From the NCBI RefSeq assembly GCF_010119935.1, contig NZ_CP048209.1, forward strand, positions 1,421,501-1,485,500: a stretch of 64,000 nt of DNA, in the 5' to 3' direction. This document shows positions 41,252 through 50,795 of this stretch, piece by piece. This DNA is from Paenibacillus lycopersici (lineage in GTDB: Bacteria; Bacillota; Bacilli; Paenibacillales; Paenibacillaceae). Under the pieces are notes generated by a model that saw nothing but the letters and a program-made list of their open reading frames with translations, searched no databases and was not told the DNA's origin. Positions within the stretch are counted from its first letter, which is position 1. Every line of letters begins with the position of its first letter. A program made the translations under genes and the position numbers.

Positions 41252-42644
41252 GACGCTGTTTGTCGAAGACGAATATTTCGTTCGCCAAGGGTTTATTCAT
41301 TCGCTGCCATGGGCGAAATACGGCATGCGAATCATCGGCGAGGCCGATAACGGAGAAGCCGCGCTCGAATTTCTGCGGGATCACGAGGTGGATCTGCTCG
41401 TTACCGATTTGACGATGCCGATCAAATCCGGTCTGGAGCTGCTGCACGAAGCAAAGACGCTGTATCCGTCGCTTCCCGCCGTCGTATTGACCTGCCATCG
41501 GGATTTCGACTGCGTCCAGGAGGCGCTGCGGCTGGGAGCCGTCGATTACATCGTCAAGACGAGGCTGGATTCGGAAGAAATCGAGCAATCCCTGAACCGT
41601 ATCCGCGAGCGCTTGGCCGAGAGGGCCGCGGATGCCAGCCGGGCTTCCGCCGGACTGGTGCTCGTTCCGCTCGCCGGAGCCGAGGAAGCGTGGCGGGACC
41701 GCGTTCTCCACGCATGCAGAGGCGCTATGAGCGAGCTTCCGGCAGGGGCCTGGTTCCTCCCGGAGCCGCCCGGCGCCGAATGGGAACGGGTTGCCGGAGA
41801 GGCGGCCTCGGCCGGTTGGGCCGCGGTGCAAGTAACGGGACACCGGCAGGAGGACAGCCGAACGGTGAAGGAATTGCTCTCGGCGTACGTGACCCGTGCG
41901 TTTCCTTATCGATGGGCGCCGCGCGGCGGCATGCTCAAGGTCTCGATCAGGGATGCCAAGCAAAGCGCCGCGGCGAAGACGAACAGCGCCGAGGACATGG
42001 CCGAGATCGCGAAGCACTGGCGAAGCTACGGCTGGGTGTTCGAAGAAGCGGAATTCAAAGACTGGCTGACGCTCGTGCAGGATAGGGAACCGCCGCTTGC
42101 GAAGCTGAGACCGTTAGTGGAAGAGGCCGCCAGCGGCTGGGCAATGAGCGAAGGCATGCGGACGGCAGGGCTCAAGTTGAGGGAAGAACGGGATTTTATG
42201 TGGGAGACGTGGACCGGCCGGTTGACGGACGCGCGAGGCTGCCTGCTGAGGCGGTTCGCCTCGCTTCACCATTCGCGCGAAGTGTATGCGAGCGCGCTCC
42301 GGTCGCTCGATGTCATTCGCGAGGCGCTGAAGAACGGCTTGAATCAGGTCGAGGTGGCTCGAGTCGTCGGACTGAGCCGCAGCTACTTCAGCCAAGTGTT
42401 CAAGGATACGTTCGGCATGTCGTTCAACGAATACGTGCGGGCGTACAGCATCAGCAACGCGAGGAAGCTGCTGATCCAAACCTCCTATCCCATCTATTGG
42501 ATCGCGGAACAATCGGGCTTCCAGGACGAACGGTATTTCAGCCGGGTATTCCGGGAAAGCACGGGCCTGCTTCCGTCCGAGTACCGGATTCGCTACGCGG
42601 GTATTCGCGGCGGCAAGTCGGAATCCGGTCTGGAAAGCGTGTGA
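41244..42644 (+). CDS. YesN-like response regulator, AraC family (second cluster)
   Basis: A 466-residue regulator. The receiver starts LFVEDEYFVRQGF and has Asp55 in LLVTDLTMP, Thr in VVLTCHRDF and Lys in VDYIVKTRL. The middle is a helical linker, and the C-terminus is an AraC double helix-turn-helix (NQVEVARVVGLSRSYFSQVFKDTFG and WIAEQSGFQDERYFSRVFRESTG). It presumably activates the ABC genes downstream at 42775. ATG 41244 lies eight bases after GGAGGGG, inside the kinase gene's end. A long upstream extension of this frame is only a shadow of the kinase gene. Confidence 0.93.
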   Translation: MIRTLFVEDEYFVRQGFIHSLPWAKYGMRIIGEADNGEAALEFLRDHEVDLLVTDLTMPIKSGLELLHEAKTLYPSLPAVVLTCHRDFDCVQEALRLGAVDYIVKTRLDSEEIEQSLNRIRERLAERAADASRASAGLVLVPLAGAEEAWRDRVLHACRGAMSELPAGAWFLPEPPGAEWERVAGEAASAGWAAVQVTGHRQEDSRTVKELLSAYVTRAFPYRWAPRGGMLKVSIRDAKQSAAAKTNSAEDMAEIAKHWRSYGWVFEEAEFKDWLTLVQDREPPLAKLRPLVEEAASGWAMSEGMRTAGLKLREERDFMWETWTGRLTDARGCLLRRFASLHHSREVYASALRSLDVIREALKNGLNQVEVARVVGLSRSYFSQVFKDTFGMSFNEYVRAYSISNARKLLIQTSYPIYWIAEQSGFQDERYFSRVFRESTGLLPSEYRIRYAGIRGGKSESGLESV

Positions 42645-42774
42645 ATACGGTTTCCCGCGGAGGAAAAAGAGAACGGTTTTCAACATTCGATCAAACGCGC
42701 TTCTCTATGGATGAGAGCGCATTCCATGTAAGCTGAATGCAGCAGGTCAATCGAAGAGGAAAGAAGGGGTAGAC

Positions 42775-44538
42775 ATGAGAAAAAGAAGCGCGGGGCTGGC
42801 AATGGCCGCCGCTGCGATGCTTGTCCTGGCGGCTTGTTCGAATGCAAACAACGGGGGGGACCAAGCGTCCCAGTCCGAAGGCGCAAGTCCCGCCGGTACG
42901 GAGAGCGCCCAAACGAACGCTTCGGGGAACGCGAACCAGACCGTGGAGAAGGCCGATCCGTTCGGCAAATATCCGGAAACCTTGAATCTTCAGGTCATCT
43001 ACGACCGCAACTCGGAGTCGGAGAAGCAGTTCATTCCCGGCAGCTCGTACGAATCGAACTGGAATACCGATTTCTGGCTCGATCAGCTGAATATCAAGCC
43101 GGTCGTGAAATGGAGCGCTCCGTCCGGGGACCAATACAATCAGAAGTACAACCTGATGTTCGCCAGCAACGATCTGCCCGATATGTTTATTCTCAAATCG
43201 ACCGACGGCCGGCAGTCCGCCCGCAGCATGCTGAAGAAGCTTGTCGACGCCGACATGGTCGAAGATTTGACCGACGTATACAGTCAGTACGCCTCCGACG
43301 AAGTCAAGGATTACTATAAGTCGTTCGAGAACAAGACGCTCGATTACGCGTCGTTCGACGGCAAGATGTACGGTCTGCCTTCGCAGGGCGATACGTACGC
43401 CAACGTGCAGATTCTGTGGGTCCGCCAGGACTGGCTTGACAAGCTCGGCCTGCAGCCGCCGAAGACGGTAGACGATCTGCTGAATGTGGCCCGGGCGTTC
43501 AAGAACCAGGATCCGGACGGCAACGGCAAGGCGGACACGATCGGGCTCGCCTTGCAGAACCAATTCATGGATCCGTCCTTCGTCGACGCCGTCTCGATCT
43601 TCAACGCGTTCAACGCGTTTCCGAAAAGCTGGGTCAAGGATAGCGGCGGCAGCGTGGTCTGGGGCGGCATTCAACCGGAGAACAAGCAGGCGCTGCAAGT
43701 CATGGCCACGATGTACAAGGAAGGATTGCTCGACTCCGAGTTCGCACTGAAAGACGGCAACAAAGTGACGGAAATGATCACATCGGGCCATGCCGGCATG
43801 GAGATCGGCTCTTGGTGGAACGGCAGCTACCCGTTGACGTTCAATATCGACAGCGATCCGAAGGCCGATTGGCGCGCGTATACGTTCTCGACGGACAATA
43901 AAGTCCATGCCGTCATGGATTTCCCGACGAACCAATTCCTGGTCGTGAAGAAAGGGTTCGCGAATCCGGAAGCGGCCGTCAAGATCCTGAACGTCTCCAC
44001 GAAGCTCAGCCATTCCGGCTACCAGGAGACGATCGACCGGCGCAACGAACTGAACGAAAAATACGGCACCGACAAGAGCGACGCGCCGACGATCATTCCG
44101 AACTTCGGCATCGGGTACCTGGATACGACGCTGCAGAGCGTCAAGAGGTTCGAAGACATCTTTGACGGCAAAGCGACGGAAGACACGCTCACCGTCGGAG
44201 AGAAGCAAATTTTCGATAATTCGCTGAAACCGAACCACGACAACCCGCGCAAGGATGCGGGCAAATACAAGGATTATATCAACTGGATGTCGGCGCTCTC
44301 GGCGATCGCGCATTCCGATCTGGACATTCAATGGAACGCGTTCAACGGCTCGACGCCGACTTACGATGCCAAGATGGGCTCGCTCACGGATAAGCAGCTG
44401 CAAGCGTTTACGAAGATTATCATGAACAAGGAACCGATCGACTACTTCGACACCTTCGTCAAGGAATGGAAAGCGCAGGGCGGCGACCAGATCACCAAAG
44501 AAGTGAATGACGAGATCGCCAAGGAAAGCGGCAACTGA
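42775..44538 (+). CDS. Extracellular solute-binding lipoprotein (LplA-like, second cluster)
   Basis: A 587-residue lipoprotein with signal MRKRSAGLAMAAAAMLVLAAC (Cys21), an Asn/Gln/Ser/Thr-rich tether and a CUT1-type binding fold (DFWLDQLNIKPVVKWSAPSG, LFVRQDWL-like WVRQDWLDKLGLQPPKTVDDL). The calcium-binding-like loop DPDGNGKADTIGLA is common in this family. It binds an oligosaccharide outside the cell. The ATG follows AAGAAGGGG. It is preceded by 130 bases with no visible terminator, so it may be read from the kinase-regulator transcript. Confidence 0.92.
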   Translation: MRKRSAGLAMAAAAMLVLAACSNANNGGDQASQSEGASPAGTESAQTNASGNANQTVEKADPFGKYPETLNLQVIYDRNSESEKQFIPGSSYESNWNTDFWLDQLNIKPVVKWSAPSGDQYNQKYNLMFASNDLPDMFILKSTDGRQSARSMLKKLVDADMVEDLTDVYSQYASDEVKDYYKSFENKTLDYASFDGKMYGLPSQGDTYANVQILWVRQDWLDKLGLQPPKTVDDLLNVARAFKNQDPDGNGKADTIGLALQNQFMDPSFVDAVSIFNAFNAFPKSWVKDSGGSVVWGGIQPENKQALQVMATMYKEGLLDSEFALKDGNKVTEMITSGHAGMEIGSWWNGSYPLTFNIDSDPKADWRAYTFSTDNKVHAVMDFPTNQFLVVKKGFANPEAAVKILNVSTKLSHSGYQETIDRRNELNEKYGTDKSDAPTIIPNFGIGYLDTTLQSVKRFEDIFDGKATEDTLTVGEKQIFDNSLKPNHDNPRKDAGKYKDYINWMSALSAIAHSDLDIQWNAFNGSTPTYDAKMGSLTDKQLQAFTKIIMNKEPIDYFDTFVKEWKAQGGDQITKEVNDEIAKESGN

Positions 44539-44598
44539 AACTATTGACCGTCCGGCCGGACAGAACCAGTCCGGCCGGTATGGCGGGAGCGTGCGCGT

Positions 44599-45498
44599 AT
44601 GACAAAATGGCTGAGAAACGATCAATTTCATTACCATATCATGCTGTTACCCGTATTCGTCCTGTTTATTTTATTTCAAGTCTTTCCGATCTACGGCGTG
44701 ACGCTCGCCTTCAAGCATTTCATTCCGACCAAAGGCATACTCGGATCTCCTTGGGCGGGACTGGAGCAGTACAAATTCCTGGTGCAAAATCCGGAAATCT
44801 GGCGGGTGCTGCGCAATACGCTGATCATCTCGGTCGGCAAGCTGATCACGCTCCTGATCGTGCCGATCGTGCTGGCGCTGATGCTGAACGAGCTGCGGGT
44901 CAAGTGGTTCAAGCGTTCCGTGCAGACGATCACGTATTTGCCGCACTTCTTGTCCTGGGTCATACTGGCGGGCATCTTCCGCGACATCCTGTCGACCCAC
45001 GGGATTATCAATCACCTAATGGAGACGATCTTCGGCCTGAACCCGGTCATGTACCTCGGGAGCAACGTCTGGTTCCGTCCGATTATCATATTGTCCAACA
45101 TGTGGAAGGAGATGGGCTTCTCCACCGTCATCTACCTGGCCGCCCTGACGAGCATCAATTCCACCTTGTACGAAGCGGCCGACATCGACGGCGCCTCGCG
45201 CCTGCAGAAGATCCGGCATGTCTCGATTCCCGGAATCGCCATGGTGATCGCCCTCTTGGCCACGCTGAGCTTGAACGGCATTCTGTACGCGGGCTTCGAT
45301 CAGATCTACAACCTCTATAACGTCATCGTATACGATACGGGCGACGTCATCGAGACATGGGTGTTCCGCAACGGGCTGGTCGGGGCGCAGTACGAGCTCG
45401 GAACCGCGGTCAGCCTCGTCAACAGCATTATCGGCCTGCTGCTCGTGGCGCTCACGTATACGCTGGCTTACCGCTTCGCCAACTACCGCATCTTCTAG
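44599..45498 (+). CDS. ABC sugar permease, LplB-like (second cluster)
   Basis: A 299-residue permease with six predicted helices. LLPVFVLFILFQVFPIYGV at the N-terminus and the EAA loop YEAADIDGASRLQKIRHVSIPGI identify the LplB subfamily. It follows the binding-protein gene by 60 bases and the second permease by 19 bases on the other side, forming one transport operon without a local ATPase. Confidence 0.93.
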   Translation: MTKWLRNDQFHYHIMLLPVFVLFILFQVFPIYGVTLAFKHFIPTKGILGSPWAGLEQYKFLVQNPEIWRVLRNTLIISVGKLITLLIVPIVLALMLNELRVKWFKRSVQTITYLPHFLSWVILAGIFRDILSTHGIINHLMETIFGLNPVMYLGSNVWFRPIIILSNMWKEMGFSTVIYLAALTSINSTLYEAADIDGASRLQKIRHVSIPGIAMVIALLATLSLNGILYAGFDQIYNLYNVIVYDTGDVIETWVFRNGLVGAQYELGTAVSLVNSIIGLLLVALTYTLAYRFANYRIF

Positions 45499-45517
45499 TC
45501 CAAAAGGAGAACAGGCC

Positions 45518-46405
45518 ATGATTACTTCCAAAACATTCGGATCGCGGGCATTCGATACGGTGATTATCGTTATCCTGCTGGCCATTTCGCTCGCCACGCT
45601 TTTCCCGATCCTGCATACCGTCGCCGTGTCGCTAAGCAACCCGGCGATCGCCAGCTCCGGGACGATCGTCGCCTGGCCCAAAGGATGGTCTTGGAACGCC
45701 TATGCGCGCGTGATGGACGATCATCAGTTCTTCACGTCGCTCTGGGTATCGGTGAAGCGGATCGTCATCACGCTTGTGCTCGGCACGGTTGTCACCTATC
45801 TGGCGGCGTTCCCGTTCTCCCGCGAGACCAAGGACTTCCGCATGCGGAACGTCTACTTATGGATCCTGCTCATTGTCGGCAGCTTCAACGGCGGCATCAT
45901 CCCGAGTTACATGAACGCCAGAAATCTTCACCTGTACGACAACTTCTGGATTCTGGTGCTGCCGTACCTGTTCAACTTCGGCAATATCCTGCTTGTGTTC
46001 AACTTCTGGCGCAATCTTCCGAAAGAACTGGACGACTGCGCCAATATCGACGGCGCAGGACCCTGGGTCAAGCTAGTCACGCTTTACTTTCCGCTGTCGC
46101 TTCCCGTACTTGCGACGATATCGCTATTCACGATCGTCAATACGTGGAACGAATACTTCCAAGCGATCGTGTACATTAATAATGCGCATCTATTGCCGCT
46201 CCAGACCTACTTGCAGCAGATCGTCGTCACGATCGATCCGACCCGGCCGGAGGATATCGGCAAGGGCGGGGCGCTGTCCGAAGTATCCAACCAGACGCTC
46301 GACGCGGCGAAGATCGCGCTGACGATGCTGCCGGTCCTGTTCGTTTATCCCTTCCTGCAGCGATTCTTCATCCACGGCATTACGCTCGGTTCGGTCAAAG
46401 AATAG
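45518..46405 (+). CDS. ABC sugar permease, YtcP-like (second cluster)
   Basis: A 295-residue YtcP-type permease. The coupling loop reads DDCANIDGAGPWVKLVTLYFPLSLPV, and the C-terminus YPFLQRFFIHGITLGSVKE is characteristic. It completes the second importer. No terminator was recognised in the 130 bases that follow before the next promoter, so the boundary with the GntR gene is set only by the promoter there. Confidence 0.93.
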   Translation: MITSKTFGSRAFDTVIIVILLAISLATLFPILHTVAVSLSNPAIASSGTIVAWPKGWSWNAYARVMDDHQFFTSLWVSVKRIVITLVLGTVVTYLAAFPFSRETKDFRMRNVYLWILLIVGSFNGGIIPSYMNARNLHLYDNFWILVLPYLFNFGNILLVFNFWRNLPKELDDCANIDGAGPWVKLVTLYFPLSLPVLATISLFTIVNTWNEYFQAIVYINNAHLLPLQTYLQQIVVTIDPTRPEDIGKGGALSEVSNQTLDAAKIALTMLPVLFVYPFLQRFFIHGITLGSVKE

Positions 46406-46534
46406 ATCATGGCCATATACGGCGCAAGACAAGAAGCCTTCCTGCAGCGCGATCCGCGGCAGCGAAGGCTTCGTGCCGTGTATTCGAAGGCGGCGCTCCC
46501 GGCCGAACCGGGCCTAATTCGACAAAATAAGCGG

Positions 46535-46602
46535 TTGAAGCAGCAGGGGACTGCCTCTATAATAGAGCTACATCATATTATCGATTATCGATAATCGATA
46601 AT
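46535..46602 (+). promoter_or_regulatory. Promoter with a perfect 26-bp palindromic operator for the GntR gene
   Basis: TTGAAG (46535-46540), a 17-base spacer and a perfect TATAAT (46558-46563) are followed by a flawless palindrome at 46577-46602. Its half is ATTATCGATTATC, and it contains three nested ATCGAT steps. It covers the region just after the start of transcription and ends five bases before the ribosome binding site. A GntR gene follows directly, so autorepression is very likely. Confidence 0.8.
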
Positions 46603-46615
46603 AATCAAAGGAGCA

Positions 46616-47272
46616 GTGAGCGTCATAGGCAGCGGCCAGATGGATTATCCGAACAACTCGATCAGCGAGCATGTGTATGCGGACTTGAAGAAGGACATTC
46701 TCGCGGGCATTCTCCAGCCGGGCGCCCGGCTGATCGTCACCGAGATCGCGGGCAAATTCCAGATCAGTCAAGCACCCGTGCGCGAGGCGCTGGAACGGTT
46801 GAAGCAGGAAGGCTTGATTACCGGCATTCCGAACAAAGGCTCTGTCGTATCGACGATCAGCGCCAAGGAAATCAAGGATATTTTCGTCCTTCGCGAAATT
46901 ATCGAAGGCTTCGCGGTCCGGCAGTCGATGCCGCTGCTGACGGAAGCGGACTACGGTTATCTTCACCGCCTCATCGACGAGATGGAAGCCGCCAACAAGA
47001 ACAACGAGATGATGCGCATCCTGGAGCTGGATATGGATTTCCACGCTTTCTTCTACATCCGCTGCGACAATCAAGCCATCCTCGAGCTGTGGAACCATAT
47101 GCGCACCAAAGTCATGCGGTTCATGGCGATATCCAACCGCCACTATACGACCAACGTGCTGGCCGAATGGCATCTTCTTCTCGTCGATGCGCTGCGTTCG
47201 GGCGACCCGGATACGGCGGAGGCCGCTTTCATCGAGCATATGCACGCCTATAAGATGATCGATCTTGAATAG
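46616..47272 (+). CDS. GntR family regulator, FadR/FCD subfamily
   Basis: A 218-residue protein. The winged helix-turn-helix at residues 15-80 shows GARLIVTEIAGKFQISQAPV, then REALERLKQEGLI and the wing GSVVSTISA. An FCD all-helical ligand domain follows, with ELDMDFHAFFYIRC (Asp/His metal or acid ligands) and EWHLLLVDALRSGD. FCD regulators often sense sugar acids such as gluconate or uronates, fitting the uxuA locus downstream. The start is unclear: GTG 46616 is only two bases after AAAGGAG, and ATG 46640 is farther away. A palindromic operator lies immediately upstream. Confidence 0.9.
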   Translation: MSVIGSGQMDYPNNSISEHVYADLKKDILAGILQPGARLIVTEIAGKFQISQAPVREALERLKQEGLITGIPNKGSVVSTISAKEIKDIFVLREIIEGFAVRQSMPLLTEADYGYLHRLIDEMEAANKNNEMMRILELDMDFHAFFYIRCDNQAILELWNHMRTKVMRFMAISNRHYTTNVLAEWHLLLVDALRSGDPDTAEAAFIEHMHAYKMIDLE

Positions 47273-47327
47273 CGAAGGACGATAGGCAAGTGCCCGGCAG
47301 GATCCTTGTGCAAAGGGGAGACGGAAC

Positions 47328-48497
47328 ATGCTTAGCAAAGGTTTGCTGTATGAAGACGATGTAATCTTGGCTTGGATGAGGAATCGGTATCTTCAAGAGC
47401 TGGTCAGCGGGGGCCGGCAGAAGAACGCGAACGTGAAGGAAAGCTTGTCGCGCCTGAATTTGCATCCTTATTTCACCTATCCGGCGATTGCGCTGCTGGA
47501 GCCGGTCTCGACGGCCGCGGACGATCGCGGGAAAATGCTGCGTATGGAGGAAATGCGGGATTACGTGCAGCAGCGGGCATCGCTCGACCATGTCGTGTTC
47601 ATCGATGATCGGCATCGGCTTGCCCTGTTGTTCTCTTGGGTATCCGCGAAGCATCTGGAAGCCGTGCAGACGATGCTGGGCGACCGGTTCGGGCTGCCGG
47701 TCAATGTCGGCGTAGGCAAGCCGTGCAGCCAGCTGTGCGATGTCCATCATTCGTACAGGCAAGCCGAAGGCGCGCTGCAAAACAAGTTCTACCGCGGAAC
47801 GGGCCATATCATCCAATACGGGGAGCTGCCGCGGTACGCGGCTCTCGGCGACTATCCCGCGGACATGGAGAAGGAATTGCACGACGCCCTGAAAGCCGCC
47901 GACTCCGACGCCGACGTCGAAGAAGCCGTCGAGGCGTTCTATCGCGCGCTGCTGGAGCAAGGACCGATCGATATTAAGGCGATGTACGAATTGACGGCGC
48001 GGCTGCTGATCGGAAGCGAGAAGAAGCTGCTCCCCGGAGCCAATTATGACAGCGCTTGCAAGAAGTTCGAAATCATGTCCATCGTCAACATGCAGACGCT
48101 GCAGGAAATCAAAGCATGCGTCAGCCGCTTCTTCATCGGCGTCAGGGGAGCCATGCAGCCCGATCAGAAGGAAAGCCATCGCAGCATCATCAAGAAGACG
48201 ATCCAGTACATGGAGCAGGAATATCAGGCGGCATCGCTGCAAAGCGCGGCGCAGAAGGTCTATATGACGCCGACCTATCTCAGTCTGCTCTTCAAACTGA
48301 ATACGGGCACGACCTTCATCGAGCACTTGACGCGTATCCGGATTCAGAAGGCCAAGGAGCTGCTGGATAGCACGCATTACAAAAACTACGAGGTGGCCGA
48401 GCAGGTAGGCTATCAGGATCCGCGTTACTTCAGTCAAATTTTCAAGCGTAAAGTCGGGCTGTCGCCGACGGAATACCGGGAGTTGGGGGGGAAATGA
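47328..48497 (+). CDS. AraC family regulator resembling YesN without a receiver domain
   Basis: A 389-residue protein. The N-terminal 270 residues resemble the middle part of YesN-like regulators, including a degenerate cyclase-like segment (FPVNVGVGK-type, here GLPVNVGVGKPCSQLCDVHH). The C-terminus is an AraC double helix-turn-helix (LQSAAQKVYMTPTYLSLLFKLNTG and VAEQVGYQDPRYFSQIFKRKVG). There is no phospho-acceptor Asp or receiver, so activity must depend on a ligand or on partner proteins. It follows the GntR gene by 55 bases behind AAAGGGGAG and probably controls the sugar-acid genes. Confidence 0.9.
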   Translation: MLSKGLLYEDDVILAWMRNRYLQELVSGGRQKNANVKESLSRLNLHPYFTYPAIALLEPVSTAADDRGKMLRMEEMRDYVQQRASLDHVVFIDDRHRLALLFSWVSAKHLEAVQTMLGDRFGLPVNVGVGKPCSQLCDVHHSYRQAEGALQNKFYRGTGHIIQYGELPRYAALGDYPADMEKELHDALKAADSDADVEEAVEAFYRALLEQGPIDIKAMYELTARLLIGSEKKLLPGANYDSACKKFEIMSIVNMQTLQEIKACVSRFFIGVRGAMQPDQKESHRSIIKKTIQYMEQEYQAASLQSAAQKVYMTPTYLSLLFKLNTGTTFIEHLTRIRIQKAKELLDSTHYKNYEVAEQVGYQDPRYFSQIFKRKVGLSPTEYRELGGK

Positions 48498-48585
48498 TAA
48501 ATGAAGAAGGGCTCCGGAAGCGGGCGATCCGCCTCCGGAGTCCTTTTCGCGTTCAGGCAAGCCAGCTGCGGACGGCTACGGAAGA

Positions 48586-49497
48586 CTACAGACGGACATC
48601 GTGCCGGCGGCCGTTCTCGCCGTCGTCCAGCTTGGCCGCTTCCTCGAGCTCTCGCTCCCAAGTCAGGTGGCGATAGTTCTCCGCGGCCGAATCGGCGTTG
48701 AACCAGTCGACGAAGTCTTGCATGAGCGCGGAATTCCAGGCGGCGTCGATCTGCGCGGTGGAGTAGACGCCTTCCTTGAGGCGGACGAAGCCGAAGATGT
48801 CGCGAACCTGGGCCTTCTCCGCCTGCACGACCGTGATTTCCGCGAGCTGCGGCGGAATGAAGATGACGCCTGACGGCGTGCCGAGGACGACGTCGCCGGG
48901 AAGGCAGATCGCCCGGCCGATGCGGGCCGGAACGTTCATGCCGACCATCGTGACGTCCGCGATGGCGGTCGGGTCGCTCCCCCGGTAGTAGACATTGATA
49001 TTGTCGATTTCGGCTACCTGCTGATTGTCGCGGATACCGCCCCAGATGACCGCGCCGCCCCTTTTCGTCCGGGTCGATATCGCGGTGGACAGATTGCCGC
49101 CCACGTACGTGCCCAGATGAACCTTGTCGAACATGTCGACGACCGCGACATCGTCCTCCACGAGCGAATCGATGACCCATTGGTTGAAGAAGCCTTTGCG
49201 GCCTTCCTGTTCATGGCCATATTTCAGCAGCGTCTCGTGCAGATCGGGGCGTTTGGGCACCAGGACGGCCGTTACCGCCCGGCCGACCATGATTTTCTCG
49301 GGATGTACGATTTTGAAATCGCCTTCGAATTGAAAGGCGTAGCCCCTGTTCCAGAGCGGGCCCCAGGCTTCCTCCAGGGTGATTTTGCGCATGCGGCGAA
49401 GCACGTCGTCGGCCACTTTCGGACGGCCGTTCGGAAACCGTTCTCCTTCCCATTGCGCCGTAAGCTGGACGATATCTTCCGGATTGTCGAATTTCAT
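48586..49497 (-). CDS. RraA-like/HMG aldolase family protein
   Basis: A 303-residue protein containing an RraA-type core at about residues 90-215, with VIWGGIRDNQQV-like Gly-Arg-Asp substrate motif (KRGGAVIWGGIRDN) and LPGDVVLGTPSGVIFIPP. The family includes 4-hydroxy-4-methyl-2-oxoglutarate aldolases and is often found with sugar-acid dehydratases. The N-terminal 80 and C-terminal 60 residues extend beyond the core, so it belongs to a long subgroup. A longer in-frame start at 49794 has no ribosome binding site, whereas ATG 49497 has AAGAGGTG. It is divergent from the third importer, with which it may share regulation. Confidence 0.82.
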   Translation of the reverse strand: MKFDNPEDIVQLTAQWEGERFPNGRPKVADDVLRRMRKITLEEAWGPLWNRGYAFQFEGDFKIVHPEKIMVGRAVTAVLVPKRPDLHETLLKYGHEQEGRKGFFNQWVIDSLVEDDVAVVDMFDKVHLGTYVGGNLSTAISTRTKRGGAVIWGGIRDNQQVAEIDNINVYYRGSDPTAIADVTMVGMNVPARIGRAICLPGDVVLGTPSGVIFIPPQLAEITVVQAEKAQVRDIFGFVRLKEGVYSTAQIDAAWNSALMQDFVDWFNADSAAENYRHLTWERELEEAAKLDDGENGRRHDVRL

Positions 49498-49736
49498 TCG
49501 AGCACCTCTTTCGAACCGTTTTGTGTACATGGCGGCGTTCGGAATCCTCGTTCCGCCGGCTCTCGAGTCTATTGTTAGGGACATTCCGGCATTTGTCGAT
49601 GCGACATTCTTAAGGCATTCGCCGCCTCGCGCATAATAAATCCACCCTATCCGGCGGAGGGGCCGGAGGGCGGGGCGGGCGGCGTTCAGATCGTTAAAAT
49701 AAACAAACAATTTCATAATTTCGTCGCCTTCCCTCG

Positions 49737-49750
49737 TGTAACCGCTTTCG
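49737..49750 (+). promoter_or_regulatory. cre site (CcpA box) in the divergent intergenic region
   Basis: TGTAACCGCTTTCG matches 13 of 14 positions of the consensus TGWAANCGNTNWCA. It lies about 90 bases before the start of the third importer operon and 240 before the RraA-like gene. AT-rich bases at 49690-49720 upstream of it may hold promoter elements, but none is clear. Catabolite control of the sugar-acid operon is inferred. Confidence 0.65.
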
Positions 49751-49835
49751 ATAAAGTGGAGAAGTGCCGGCGCCAAGCAGACGGTTGCCGGCAATAGGCA
49801 GCGAGCATCCTACGTTCAGAGGAGGAGATACGCGG

Positions 49836-50795
49836 GTGACTTCCGATTCGTTGTCCCAAGCACCCTACGCAGAGACGGTCAAAGCTCCCGGCAAGTTTCG
49901 CAGAAACAAGGGAGAAGCCAATCTGGCAGGTTACGTCTTCATTTCGCCGTGGCTGATCGGGTTTCTATTCCTGACGCTATGGCCCATCGCGCAATCCTTC
50001 TACTTGTCCTTTACGGAATATTCGTTGCTGGATGCGCCGGTATGGACGGGGACGGCCAATTACGCCAACATTTTCACCAATGACTCGACCTTCACCAAGT
50101 CGCTCAGCGTGACGTTCGTCTTCGTGCTGGTCTCGGTTCCGCTGAAGCTGTTCTTCTCGCTGCTGGTCGCGATGGCGCTAAGCAGAAACATCAGGGGGAT
50201 GAACGTCTACCGGACGGCGATCTACTTCCCGTCCCTGATCGGAGGCAGCATCGCGGTAGCCGCGCTGTGGCGGAACATGTTCGGGCTCGACGGCTACGTC
50301 AACCAAGTGCTGGCCTGGTTCGGGATTCAAGGCGTAGGCTGGATCTCGAATCCGGATACGTCGCTCGGCACGCTTATCCTGCTTAATACGTGGCAGTTCG
50401 GCTCTACCATGGTCATCTTCCTGGCCGGACTCAAGCAAATCCCGCAAGAGCTATACGAGTCCGCATCGGTCGACGGGGCCGGGCGCTTCCGCAAATTCGT
50501 CGGCATTACGCTGCCGATGCTCTCGCCGGTCATGTTCTTCAACCTCGTGCTGGGCATCATCGGCTCGTTCCAGACCTTCACCTCGGCATTCATCATCACG
50601 AAAGGCGGTCCGATCAATTCCACCTACGTGTACGCGCTGTTCCTCTACGACAAAGCCTTCAAGCATTACCAGATGGGTTACGCTTCCGCGCTCGCCTGGA
50701 TCCTGCTCGGCATCGTTGCCGCGCTGACCGCCCTGAACTTCCTGGCTTCGCGCTATTGGGTATTCTACGAATCGGATGGGGGGAAAGCGAGATGA
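49836..50795 (+). CDS. ABC sugar permease, CUT1 family (third importer)
   Basis: A 319-residue permease with six helices and a 45-residue hydrophilic N-terminus. LFLTLWPIAQSFYLSFTEYSL and the EAA loop YESASVDGAGRFRKFVGITLPML are typical of MsmF/UgpA-type permeases, different from the Lpl-type ones upstream. GTG 49836 has a strong GAGGAGGAG ribosome binding site seven bases away. An ATGA overlap couples it to the next permease gene. Confidence 0.92.
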   Translation: MTSDSLSQAPYAETVKAPGKFRRNKGEANLAGYVFISPWLIGFLFLTLWPIAQSFYLSFTEYSLLDAPVWTGTANYANIFTNDSTFTKSLSVTFVFVLVSVPLKLFFSLLVAMALSRNIRGMNVYRTAIYFPSLIGGSIAVAALWRNMFGLDGYVNQVLAWFGIQGVGWISNPDTSLGTLILLNTWQFGSTMVIFLAGLKQIPQELYESASVDGAGRFRKFVGITLPMLSPVMFFNLVLGIIGSFQTFTSAFIITKGGPINSTYVYALFLYDKAFKHYQMGYASALAWILLGIVAALTALNFLASRYWVFYESDGGKAR

